Made by a program: the position numbers and the translations under genes. A DNA stretch of 64,000 bases. It comes from Ephemerocybe angulata (lineage: Eukaryota > Basidiomycota > Agaricomycetes > Agaricales > Psathyrellaceae). The notes beneath the pieces are model-generated. The model was not told the origin of the DNA and did not search any database. It saw nothing but the letters and a program-made list of their open reading frames with translations. The stretch's first letter is position 1, and each line of letters begins with the position of its first letter. Shown here piece after piece: positions 54,183 to 64,000 of the stretch. The stretch lies in the NCBI GenBank assembly GCA_013368325.1, contig JAACJK010000164.1, forward strand, positions 930,001-994,000, given 5' to 3'.

Positions 54183-55513
54183 CTATTTACCTAGTGGGAT
54201 GTTCTGAGGCACGTAATATTTGTTCACGGCCTGTTTAGCTTTCACACCGCGTCTGTCGTGGAAGCGATCTATCCCTCCAAGTAAAAGTTTGGTTACAAAG
54301 GCCTCGTCGTCTTCAGCAGATGGTAGATCTGAGGTCTTCACGGTATCAATGATATCCTGCAAAACCAAGATTCGTGTAAGTGTTTGATAGTATGAGGAAG
54401 AAAGGATGCGGGGTGCTTACCCTGCGTACGCCTTCGATCCCTTCGTCTAGAGCCTCTAAGAACATGGTCGCCATGCGGTCATCGCCCACTTGTACAAATT
54501 GGAAACCAAGCTGATTATTAGGCATCTCCATGTCATCCAGCCGCTTGGCAATTCGTTTTATACTCTGGATCACTTCATCTTGATTGTCTGCGGTTAGGCG
54601 CCCACTGGTTAGTACCTGTTCGGAGTAAAGCCGGGGAAATAGGCAAGCTCACCAGGTGCGCCATCGGTAATTATAATATAGTTTCTTGGCTTCACAGATG
54701 TTCCCAGCTTCTTGCTTAGCTTCAGTCGTTCTTTATCTTCCTCTAGGAGCTCTCGTAGTCTTCTACCCAAAGGGGTGCCACCGTAAGGCCTGACGATTTT
54801 GAAGAGGTTGGCAATCTCCTCTTCGGTCTGAATAATGAACTCTTAAGTCAGGTAAAAGCAAAGACAAAGATACTTGCATACCGTTAGCTGTGTATTACAG
54901 TTCGAGACCCGGAAAGTAGTTCTATTGAGGAAGTGTATGTCGACTCCGTCGGCGTCATACCGGGCAGCTATGTTTGCATATTTGATGACGCAGTCGGTTG
55001 CCTAGAAGGATGGTTAGAATAAGAGGATTACTGGCTAGAGGAATGGCGCACCTTTTGCCAACGCGTCTTGCCTCCCTCGTTCGATGAGTTGACAGGAGAG
55101 TCCATCGAAGAGGAGTCATCGACGAGAAAGATAGTATCGTAGGCAGTAAGCTTTGCGAGCTCTTCAGGGACAATTATCCGATCATAAGATGGTGGCAAGT
55201 AGGGGTGTGCCGGTGATTGTTCAGACTTGTGAAGGACGGAGGAACCTGACTGCAAGTCGGATTCTACAGGCGTCACTCTTTTCTCAAAGTCGGAGGAACC
55301 AGACAGCGGAGAATCGGAGTATGCAGGCAGTGGCATCTCGGAGTCTGCAGGCAGTGGCATCTCGGAGTCTGCAAACAGTTTCTTGTCAAAGTCGAGGGGA
55401 CCAGGCGAAGGTAGGTCGGAGTTTAGAGACTTTCCCTTGTCTGATTTGAAGACGGTAGACAGGAACCTAGACACCTTGCCTTTGCCTTTGCTGGAGGAAC
55501 TGTGTTGGCTCAT
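54183..55513 (-). CDS. Von Willebrand factor A domain protein
   Basis: Cytosolic by prediction, no signal peptide. The Ser/Lys-rich N-terminus (MSQHSSSSKGKGKVSRFLS) leads into disordered repeats (DSEMPLPA), then SYDRIIVPEELAKLTAYDTIFLVDDSSSM with the D-x-S-x-S metal (MIDAS) motif. The VWA fold continues with TDCVIKYANIAARYDADGVDIHFLN, VRPYGGTPLGRRLRELLEE and NYIIITDGAPDN, and the C-terminus has RMATMFLEALDEG. About five exons. Proteins of this type are numerous in Agaricomycetes and uncharacterised; protein-protein binding is inferred from the fold. Confidence 0.85.
55323..55370. repeat. Two 24-nt direct repeats in the VWA gene
   Basis: The unit at 55323-55346 recurs exactly at 55347-55370 and encodes the eight-residue repeat DSEMPLPA on the minus strand. 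Partial copies flank it. The repeat preserves the frame. Confidence 0.9.
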
Positions 55514-55570
55514 CGTAGAAGTGGGCGAAAGGTGGGACAGAAGATAATGTGTACGTGCCCAAGGATGGCC

Positions 55571-55578
55571 CTTATATA
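55571..55578 (-). promoter_or_regulatory. TATA box of the VWA gene
   Basis: TATATAAG on the minus strand, 58 nt upstream of the ATG at 55513. The remaining 55579-56292 up to the bestrophin 3' end shows no gene. Confidence 0.5.
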
Positions 55579-56292
55579 GCAGCGAGTTCGGAACTCCCCG
55601 CCTTATTGTGGGCATCTGGCTTCGCGCGCCACGCTGCCAGCAATGGGCCCAAGGGGCTTGGTCCACTGGCAAAGCTGTTAAAGCCATTATGCACATTTTC
55701 TAGAACAACCCCATTATGTTTCTGGGGTTACCAGAAGCGACTGAGGCTCGGGTCCAGGCAATGCCCTCGGTTAAATCAGGAGAAGGTGTGGCCTGTTGGT
55801 GTGCTTTGCAACTTCCCGGTAGCCACACTCTAGGATCCGCCAGAAGCACTCTAGAGACCACAGCAAACAGAAGCATCCATCACGCCTACCAACAGTGCTT
55901 CAAGTTAGACTTGGCTTAGACAGACGTGAAAGCATACCTAAGAATAAAAACTTTAAATTTAGCGCCAGGCTGTGGGTGGTGTTAAGAGTTTCCGACACCG
56001 CCACAATAGGGTACGATCACTCATTAAAATTTGGTGCAGTTAATACAGGCCCAGTACATGACTTCCCCTCCATTTGCCTTCTTCCCACCTGGAAGGTGGA
56101 ATCAAAGGAAAGGCAGTAAAGAGCAGTGCACATCGACAGATATCGCGAGGCCAATACGGAATAATGAGGCTCTGAATATTTTGCTGACTTGAAAGTCGAG
56201 GGCGAACACCGTCCCATACTTCAAAATCGTGTTAGAGAAGGTCGTAAGAACAAATGAAATCATAAGTGTCATGCAATCGTAGTGGGCGTTAA

Positions 56293-58232
56293 TCAATCGT
56301 CGCCCTCGCCATCGTCATATCCATGCATGCCAACACCGCCTTCGGGCAGGCGATCAATGAGGTAGCTGTGAAGGAGTCAATTAAGAACCACTGCATCGGC
56401 GTTTTCGCAACTTACTAGATTTCTTCTTTCAAGTCCTGGCAGTACCGGTCTTTTTGTGGTGTCAGGGATGGTTAAGATTTCATGTAAACGGTAGAACTCA
56501 CCCAATGGAAGGTCACGTTCATCTGTCCCGAAGGGCATCTCAATCTCTTCAGCGATGCCCTCGATTCCCATGAAGGTGAAGGCAACGACGGTCACAATCG
56601 GGACAATGGCCCACCCCAGATCATTGACAAGCGTTAAGGGCAGAGCGAAAAGGTACAGGGTAACGCATTGTTTCAAGTGGATTCCGTCTAGATAGCATGT
56701 CCAGTCAGATGGGATTCATGATGCTTTCCTACTCGTTAATCACTCACAGGAAGCAGGAATCGGAGTGTTGGCAACCCGTTCCATGATCGACAGTTGGTCG
56801 ACCAAGCCTTGTATCCTAATGCAAAGCATGATGAATGACACGGTCTGAGGGGCACCAAGCAACAAAGCTTACATTTGAGACAAACCATTCAAGCCTACAA
56901 TACCATGGATACAAACTGAACGAAGACGATGACGTTTACGCACCAGCGGGACCGACAGTCTCCAAGCACCCATCCCTTCGGAAGGCATAGACCATTCGGC
57001 CCAATTCATGAGCAATTCTATTTTGGAGTTGTTAGCGCTGGGTTGAAAGCTTTTGAGTCACGGCGCACCCACATTAAAGGAAGAGGCATAGATGCCTCTT
57101 CGCCATAAGAGTGGAAGTCAATGCTCCGATAAGATTGCGCAAGGAGAGGCGTGGTCTGGTCAGCATGCGGTAACTGAGTCTTACTCCTCTTAGCGCGAAT
57201 TCGCTTGGTAGGATCTGATTTCAACGCGTCTGGCGTGTTGGTCCCGCTTCTAGTGACGCTACCATCCCTGCTAGCGGCTGCGAACTCGGGGACACCTTTG
57301 CCAGCAGCATAGGACGCTGGAGAGCTTGCGTGATTGACAGCATAACCCTGAGGATTGTCGTACTTCGCAAAAGAGAGGGGAAGCACTCCAATGTAATCGG
57401 CATAGTTAATCCCATCTTCCCCGCGGAGGTAGTGCTTTGCAGCATAGGCAAATGAAAGGCATAGGTGAATAGCTTCGATCTTCCTTTTACGCAGTTGGAC
57501 ATGGGTAAGCGTCGTGGTTGGAGTCTTGCCTTTGGTGCCCGCTGGGGCTTCGTCAGTGGGGGGAAGGCTGGCGTAGATCCAAAGTTGCCGGGCAAAGTTG
57601 CGGGTATGGGTCGTAACGGTCCCGAAGGCCTTTCTGCCTTCCCAATACCGGTCGTATGACGTGCTGTTCCTATAGGATTATACAATCATATCAACTGACA
57701 GGGGGTCATGTCAGGTGGACGGTGGACGGACCTAAACACAAGAATCAAACCAACCTATCGAGGTATGTCAGTTGGGACTCGAGAGAGATGGTAAGAATGG
57801 GGAAAAGGCCTCACCACAACTGACAGCAAAGGAACGATGCTGTTGGTCCATACGACTGTGTAGCCTTTAGTCGAAGCGTACGCTACGGCAGCAGCGAAGC
57901 AGGTGACTGTCAGGACAGGGCCGATAATCCTTCCGATAATCTGAGCAGGTAATCAGTGTTACGGCGGGAGGAAGGTGGTTCTCGGATGACTTACACTGCC
58001 CTTCACTCTGAGAACATCAGGGAGCCAGGAGTACTGTCGAAGAGCGCCCGGAACCAGTCAGTGGTGTGGACCGACGGAGCACAGGCATTGAAGAACCTTT
58101 CTGAGATGCTTTCTCTTGATAGGCTGGGGGGAGTTAGAAGTGGTAGATAGGGTGCATAATAGGAGTCGAACGGACCTTGAGAGTCGGCAACGTCGAAGAG
58201 AACGACTTGACAGTTCCAGTAATGCCCGACAT
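56293..58232 (-). CDS. Fungal bestrophin-type anion channel (UPF0187)
   Basis: Membrane protein of the bestrophin/RFP-TM family, probably a chloride or other anion channel. The start MSGITGTVKSFSSTLPTLK at 58232 joins YSWLPDVLRVKGS, then VIGRIIGPVLTVTCFAAAVAYA (helix 1), SIVPLLSVVVGLILVFRNSTSYDRYWEGRK (helix 2 and the conserved R-x-S-x-YDR-x-x-E-G-R), RNFARQLWIY, a cytosolic Ser/Ala insert of about 120 residues, ELGRMVYAF-like HELGRMVYAFRRDG, YLFALPLTLVNDLGWAIVPIV (helix 3-4) and GIEGIAEEIEMPFGTDERDLPLD, the Asp/Glu-rich calcium-clasp-like end. About nine exons with small introns. The second exon is reached by a relatively long first intron. Confidence 0.9.
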
Positions 58233-58743
58233 ATTAGCCCTCTTAACGCAGGTAGGATGATGAAGCTTTTGCCTCCCAGAAAGCTTGGAGCTCTTCAGGA
58301 ATCAATGGGCAGACCAGGACAGGTCAGAAGAGGCTTGAGGGGCTGCGGTGGAGTTCGTTAGAGTTCGTTGCCGTGCATCGTCCCCGGAACCCGTGAGAGA
58401 TCAATGATTAGGATTCGCGGGGATACCGCCTGCTTTCTCCGTTTGTGAGAGTGGGCGCTAAGTGAGCGAGGCGGAAGCGCCATGGAGCGCAGTTTTATAG
58501 GTTTGAGGCCGGCCCACAGGAACGATAGAAGCGATGGTCGCGGTACATAGGAGAGTTGATTCTATGTATGGTAGGCGGTAAGGCGCGCTTCGACGCCATC
58601 AAGGTGGCTGTGTATCCACGAACAGGGACCAAGCCGCGTCGCGTCCGAGTCGCGTCTGGCGCCTAACCACGATCATCCTTTTCTACCGCAGCCCATGTTC
58701 ATCCCTGAGAGTACCCCTTTACCTTGAGAAGCACTGTCTATAC
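58233..58743. other. Divergent promoter region
   Basis: 511 nt between the bestrophin (-) and the axis-like gene (+). No clear TATA box or further gene seen. Confidence 0.4.
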
Positions 58744-61700
58744 GATGGAGAGCATCAAATCAGCATATCTCTCTCTGAAAAACAGCGCCGCAAAATCCAA
58801 GAGCAAGGCCAACAAGGACGTCAACTCGACGATTGACAAGCTGTCCGATGTTTTAGATATCCTCGTAAATTCCATGTTTCGGAATACCCGATGGCGCTCA
58901 ATACTCACCTTAGAACATTGATGTTAGAAACTGAGCACAGTCTCGGATACTGTCTTTTTGAAGCTGTCCAACCTCCTGCGCCAGACGATTCAGCCCTTGT
59001 ACGAGCATGAACTTGACCTTACCCTCAATCTCTCTTCGGCCATATTTCTTGGCGTGCACAATGTCAAAGTTGCCACTTCTGTCGATAGAGCTTCCCGAAA
59101 TACATGGGAGAATGTCCAGTCCTCCGTTCTCTCTGGGCTCTTGGTTCGAACTTACGATTGCAGGATGGAAGTTGCTTTAATACTAACGCTTCCCCACAGG
59201 ATCACTTGGATGAACACAGAACAGGTGCGCAAAGCCAACGTACTACTTTTGAGCTCCATAAAGCTAGATCTGAGCGTGTAAATGCAGCGAAGTCTAAAGC
59301 TGCTGTCGGAAAGGCTTTCTTCACAAGCCTATCCAAGCTCTACTTCCCAAAGTCCCCTGAACAGCGGATTGATTGCAGCTCTGATCTACACACGACGGCA
59401 AGTCTCTATTCAACCTATATGCGCGCGATTTAGCTCATGTATGCGCATATCCTTCAACAGGTTTTTATGCTCCTGTCGGAAATCGTCTGTGGTCAATCAG
59501 CGAATGCTTCGACACTTCGAAACGAGCTCAATGGAGGGTGCGTGCCAGGGTGTATCACTTCTTCTACGCTAAGCTGACCATGGGGACCCATAGGCGACGC
59601 TTGGGGTATGCCATTTTGAACCTGAGGGGTATGACGATATTTTGTGCTTTCACAAAGTGCACTCCTGATCCATCCTAGATTTTCTTCCTCTCGAGGCGGC
59701 CTTGGAGCTTTTCGCAAATATCCTGCTCGCCTTGAGGGGTGCTAATAGCCGGTCGGAACGACTGAAGTTCACGCAATATGTCTTCGACTCGCAGTTTTTC
59801 TCCTCGCCCACATTGCTGGGAGGATTGGCCAAGATAACAAGTGCGGACCAATGGTCTGACATCTCCTCGGAGGTCATGAAGACAATCGCATCCCTAAACG
59901 CTGAGTTGTGAGTCAGTCGACTCAACTTTGGTTACAAAACTACTGAACTCTGGACCCTGGTGACCAGCCCTCAGCCGTTCGAGATATCCGACTTTCAGCT
60001 GAAGGGTTTCAAGTCTCGTGGCCCGGACAACATATTCCTAGAATCGACCGCTGTCGTAGGAAGTATCCCGGTACCAGTACGTTGTTGGCACTCGTCTAGA
60101 CATACGCAAGCTGACCTGTCCATATTTAGGGTGGCGACGACACTCTCATCATCCCATTTCCCTTTATTTCCGGGCTACAAATGGCCTCTTCGGGTGGTGA
60201 AGCTGTCGTCAAAGTGTCCCTGAACGCACCTCCAATTATTGGAAAGAAACCTGTAAACTGCGACCTGGAAGATATATTCGTCGAATGGAAAGTACAGAAA
60301 CAAGATATCAAGCGATTCTCAGAGACTTTGAAAAGCCGGAAAGTTGTAAGGAATACGCATCATCTCCTCTCTTTGCGACACTGAGCGTAGTATAGCCATT
60401 CGACTTCTCGAACTTTCAACATTCTCGCAAACTCTCCATCGCGCAGAAAGGCCTCAGCTTAGAGTTCAATGGCTCTGAAGATGGTCCACCTCCAAACGCC
60501 ACACAGGTACGTGTGTCTCAGCAACTTATGTCACGCCTTCATCAAAAGTTATTTTATCTGCAGGAAAAGGCCATTTCCATCGCCAAGTGTAGTGTATTGC
60601 ATTTATTCTCGTCTACTCCGACTGACAACCCTCTCATAGTGTGGGATGAATCTGAAGCGCACCGAGGGGTGGGCCAAACCTCCCCTTTAATGCACGCCAT
60701 CTTCCCTCCAAGTACTGGGGATGCTAAGGGCAGGCCTCCGGTGCCCGTCGCAGAACCTTCGGTGTTCATCGACAGCGAGGGTAACCTCACTGACCAACTT
60801 GCGCGAACTGCCAAGCCAGAGAAGGCCATACCTTCCGCCCTCGCTCCAGGTGCAAAGGTTGTCCTACCGAGAAAGAAGGCTTCGGACGACATATTGATCA
60901 GTAAAGCGATTGACGTACTCATGTCGGCGAGGGCAAGGTCGCAAGAGGAATCTAACGCCTCCCAGCCAAAACGAGGCACAACTCGTAGCAAAGCGAACGT
61001 AGTTGTGTCGGACGAAGAGTCCGAGGTGGATCAATACGACCCTCCGTCTCCGACCCCTGCTAAAGCCCCTAGTCTTCGTCTTGGCCCGTCTAAGGCAAAG
61101 AAGTTCGATACCAAGCCTCTTGCAACTGTGGAAAGTGAGGCCTCAGTCGCCCCAGCTCACAGGAAGCCTCCGGAGCTGAAAGAAGAACGGACCGAAGCTA
61201 ACCTCGCTATTGAGGCGCAAGGGCTGAGGAGGAATCTCCGTCCTCGGAAGTCTAAGAGTCCCGAGAAACAAGGTATGAGCCATGCCCATGCCTATCTCGT
61301 ATGACATGCAGCTGCTTACGGTTGGTATTCTAGTGTCGCCAAAGGCCCCAACCGCTAAGAAAAGGCCTTCGCCGGAATTAGTACTCTCGGATGACGAGCC
61401 TCCTCTACCTCCCGCGAAGAAGCAGCGCCTTTCTCCTTCCCCGCCTCCAAAGGCAAGGAATCATCCCGTCACTCGGTATCGGGGCAAGGCAAGAGGATCT
61501 TCCCCTGCGGTTACCAACCTGGAAGACGACTACGACGATCCGCCGAAGCCAGCTGCTTCCAAGCTCAGGTCGAGGGCCAAGCCTGAAGAGGGACCGAAGA
61601 GGAAGAAGATGGCGATGAAGGACAAGAGTGGGAAGCCTAAACCGAGGCCAGTTCCCGCTAACAAGCGCAAGATGGCCGCGAGCAACAAGAAGGCTATCGA

Positions 61701-63499
61701 AGATATGGATTTCGACATTACGCTGGTCGATACGGTTAAGAAAGAAAATGTAAGTCTAAGATCGACTACCAAATTACAGGCCGCATGAGCTGACAGTTAT
61801 ACCAGTCCACTAGGGCCCAGTCCGCGATGAAGCCAAAGGTGGAACCGATGTCTGTTAAAATGGAAACAGTTACGCCGTTCTTGAAGAAGGAGGGGACGAA
61901 AGTCAAACCATCCACAAACAAGCCGAAGAAAGCTGTCTGGCAACGCGATAGCTTTATGGCGAATGTCAACCTCCAGAAACAATCCACGCCGGCGAAGGCG
62001 GTGGAGGAGCGGGATGTCCCCGATCCAATCTCGGAGGATTGGAGTCAAGCTTCCCCGGGAGCGTTCGACTTCGACTCTGAACCCGTTGCAGCCGAAGAGG
62101 CCGTCGAAATCAGCGACGAGACGACTGGTGGCTCTGAGACGTTCGTCATGGATCCACCCCTCGCCGAGTACTTCGTTCCCATTAAGGTGAGCAGCCTTCG
62201 CTTCAGAAAGTAATTTATCGAAGACTCATAGCCATGATAGGGAGAACCTGAGAGCTCGCCGATATTCTTGGACGAGGAACCGATGGTCGTCAAAAATGAG
62301 GATGCGGTCATGATTGACTTAACATCTCCGCCGAATACCACTAAAACCCCTGCTCGTGTGGCGACTCCTGCACCAGTTGTAACAGCCAAGCGACCACTCA
62401 GGTCCACCCGTGCCCGCTCGGAAATGAAGCCGGAACCGAAGCCAGAAACCATTCGGACGGAGAAATCTCGAGAGGAGAACGTTGTCGAACGGTCCCTCCG
62501 CCTAGAGGCCAAGCCGAACGTTAGAAACGAGATGACTGGAGAAGAGAAGGCTGTGGAGGAACCCCAGCGAGTTCTTGTGAAGCTGGAAGCTAGGAAAGAC
62601 AAGATTCGAGAGGAGAAGATTGTCCAACGGCCTGTGCGTATCGAGGTGGAGCCTGAAGTCAGGGCTGAGAAGCTTCGGGAAGAGAAAGTTGTCGCACAAC
62701 CTCACCACATAGAAGTCGAGCCTGAGGAGGAGACCCATGCGCAACGCGTGGTCAATGAGCAGCGCCGTTCCGAGGTCCAACCTGCGAGAAGGCCGGAGAA
62801 GATTGCGCTTCAGACTCCCGGAGGAGCCTGGCCAGATAGAGCGCACATACCGATTCCTGAGACTGGGAAGAGGACGCAGATACCCAAGCTCACGCTTCCA
62901 AGTCTGCGACCACTGGCCAACGTCCAGGCGCGGTTTTCTCCGCCGAGGAGGATGAAAGAGCCGATTATGGATATTCCGGAGGTAAGTGTTTCTGTTCGTG
63001 CCGATGTGCAGCTCTGACAGCAAGGTTTATGGACAGATTCTCGGAAAAATCAATGAGGCCAGTCGACCCCTTCGTGTGGTGTGGAAACGTCGATGCTGAC
63101 CGTTTATATAGGCGATTGTGGATAGAATCCAGGGAAAGTTCGACAAGACGAGGAATGAAATGACACTTGCCCAACTGGCCCTTCTAGAACAAGCAGCGGA
63201 CGATTTGAGGCCGTTGTCAAAAGAATGGTCAGTCGTCTTTTAGCTGCAACGAAACCCTGTTCTTGATGTATGAGCCCTTCTCACCCCACAGTGCCATTTC
63301 CTTCAATGAACTCGTCGATCTCGAAGAAGAATACGCTACCCACAGGCGCAAGATCATGAACAGTATCGACACGTTCGGCAAGACGGCGAACCAGGCTGCT
63401 GGAACTGTCAAGCAGATAACGCAGGATCACAGTCGCTATGGTCTCTCGAAGAAGTTACCCCCGAAAGTGTTCTCCAAACCCTTCCAGCTGCGCCTTTGA
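58744..63499 (+). CDS. Large protein, candidate meiotic chromosome-axis protein (Red1/SYCP2-like)
   Basis: Not recognised with certainty. Many short introns split it. The start MESIKSAYLSLKNSAAK leads into a helical, ARM-like region (VFLKLSNLLRQTIQPLYEHEL, LEAALELFANILLALRGANS, LLGGLAKITSADQW). A compact beta-rich domain follows (PFEISDFQLKGFKSRGPDNIF, DDTLIIPFPFISGLQM, VVKVSLNAPPIIG, DLEDIFVEWKVQKQDIKRF), which looks like a Spt16M/PH-like fold. Then come about 700 disordered Lys/Glu/Pro-rich residues with nuclear-localisation-like stretches (GPKRKKMAMK), and a C-terminal helix pair (AIVDRIQGKFDKTRNEM, NELVDLEEEYATHRRKIMNS) ending KVFSKPFQLRL. ARM + Spt16M-like + disorder + coiled coil is the order of SYCP2/Red1-type axis cores, so that is my hypothesis. 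Exon borders at 59.2-59.7 kb are unsettled. Confidence 0.7.
62454..62750 (+). repeat. Degenerate REE-K-V-V repeats in the axis-like protein
   Basis: About four copies of a roughly 25-residue unit with core K-x-R-E-E-x-V-V/I and a following R-x-E-x-x-P: KSREENVVERSLRLEAKP, GEEKAVEEPQRVLVKLEA, KIREEKIVQRPVRIEVEP, KLREEKVVAQPHHIEVEP. Copies 3 and 4 are nearly identical at the core, so they expanded recently. Confidence 0.7.
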
Positions 63500-63576
63500 A
63501 ATCCCAGGCAGTCTGGCACACGGACCAAAGAATATGATAGATTACTCGTACAAGCGCGTCGGCACCCTGATGCCGT

Positions 63577-64000
63577 CTAATACTTTTCTGCTAGGACTAT
63601 GGACAGTTAGTTAGTCAAGAGAAGCTTTGTAACATGACACTGGACTTACTGAGAGCGGTCATGGACGTCCAGCCAGTGAAGGGGTGGCTAGAAGTAACAG
63701 TAACGAAGAAGTCAGAGACCCGCCTGTTGTACTATAGATTTGTTGCATTACCTTCGCTTTCCTTCTCCAGTCAATGGATCGTATTGCTCCCAAGTATATC
63801 CTGTGCGCTCATATTCCTAAGGGACTGTGTCAGAAAGTAGACTTTCGACTGAGGGGAGAGAGACAGACTTTGACAACGTTGTTCACGACGTTCTGTCGGA
63901 GCTCCTTGTAGATTTCCTTCGCTTTCGCTTGGTAGGGACCCTCTTGGGCAGCATACGTCTAGAGGAGGGGTTGTCAGGTCAAAGAGCTTCTAAGGATGTT
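63577..64000 (-). CDS. Processing alpha-glucosidase I (MOGS/Cwh41), C-terminal part
   Basis: Only the last exons lie in the window; the gene continues past 64000. From an acceptor at 63959, the exon TYAAQEGPYQAKAKEIYKEL, then VVNNVVK, EYERTGYTWEQYDPLTGEGK, SHPFTGWTSMTAL and ILAEKY before the stop at 63577. This is the conserved GH63 C-terminus, with W-E-Q-Y...G-x-G...PFTGW-T. The enzyme trims the outermost glucose from N-glycans in the ER. At least three introns are visible. Confidence 0.88.

Noticed and set aside
1..64000. Transposons, CRISPR arrays, biosynthetic gene cluster
   Set aside because: No transposase, reverse transcriptase, LTR pair or terminal inverted repeat was recognised, no spaced direct-repeat array is present, and the genes are unrelated housekeeping or accessory genes without a backbone synthase.

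Overview
The window comes from a filamentous basidiomycete, most likely an Agaricomycete. Genes are dense on both strands and split by many 50-70 nt introns with GTRNGT donors and CTRAY branch sites. Several families are basidiomycete-flavoured: F-N-x-x-x-G-x-F-N-x-V-x-G-D leader motifs, MLKL-like helical N-termini, tandem GFA-domain proteins and an M1 aminopeptidase pair. No transposon, CRISPR array or prokaryotic feature was seen. Coordinates of spliced genes are full spans. Exons were assembled by hand from reading frame, splice consensus and family similarity.

Layout. 0-11 kb: a Gly/Pro-rich protein with an amyloid-like N-terminus (-), a DHA1-type MFS transporter (-), a 1.8 kb gene-poor stretch, GSK-3 kinase (+) and a Met30/SconB-type F-box WD40 protein (+). 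11.7-16.1 kb: one 18-exon gene (-) whose phases all close, fusing an MLKL/HeLo-like helical domain, a kinase-like domain and a complete Ras-GEF module. 16.6-23.5 kb: tRNA-Leu, an RRVRE-PPGG repeat protein (-), COQ7 (+), a complex I B15/NDUFB4 subunit (-), an RBM5/10-like splicing factor (+) and a GPI-anchored PEBP-like protein (-). 23.6-32.4 kb: LARP7/Pof8-like telomerase-RNA protein (+), HID1 (-), ESCRT-II SNF8 (+), DNA polymerase delta subunit 2 (-) with two MluI cell-cycle boxes, and PET100 (+).

32.8-43.3 kb: a truncated M1 aminopeptidase copy (+) that lost its catalytic core, a serine/threonine dehydratase (-), the intact M1 aminopeptidase (+) with a 4-nt micro-exon, and the mRNA cap guanine-N7 methyltransferase (+). 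43.7-48.6 kb: tRNA-Arg, a 931-residue protein (-) with another MLKL-like N-terminus and a Cys/His cluster, and a fumarylacetoacetase-family enzyme (+). 49.3-53.8 kb: two GFA/CENP-V double-domain paralogs (-) flanking CDC73 (-). 54-64 kb: a VWA protein (-), a fungal bestrophin (-), a large protein (+) that looks like a meiotic chromosome-axis protein (Red1/SYCP2 type), and the 3' end of glucosidase I (-).

Most neighbours are unrelated housekeeping genes. The main candidates for something undescribed are the helical-domain/kinase/Ras-GEF fusion at 11.7-16.1 kb, the second helical-domain protein at 44-46.9 kb, and the axis-like protein at 58.7-63.5 kb.
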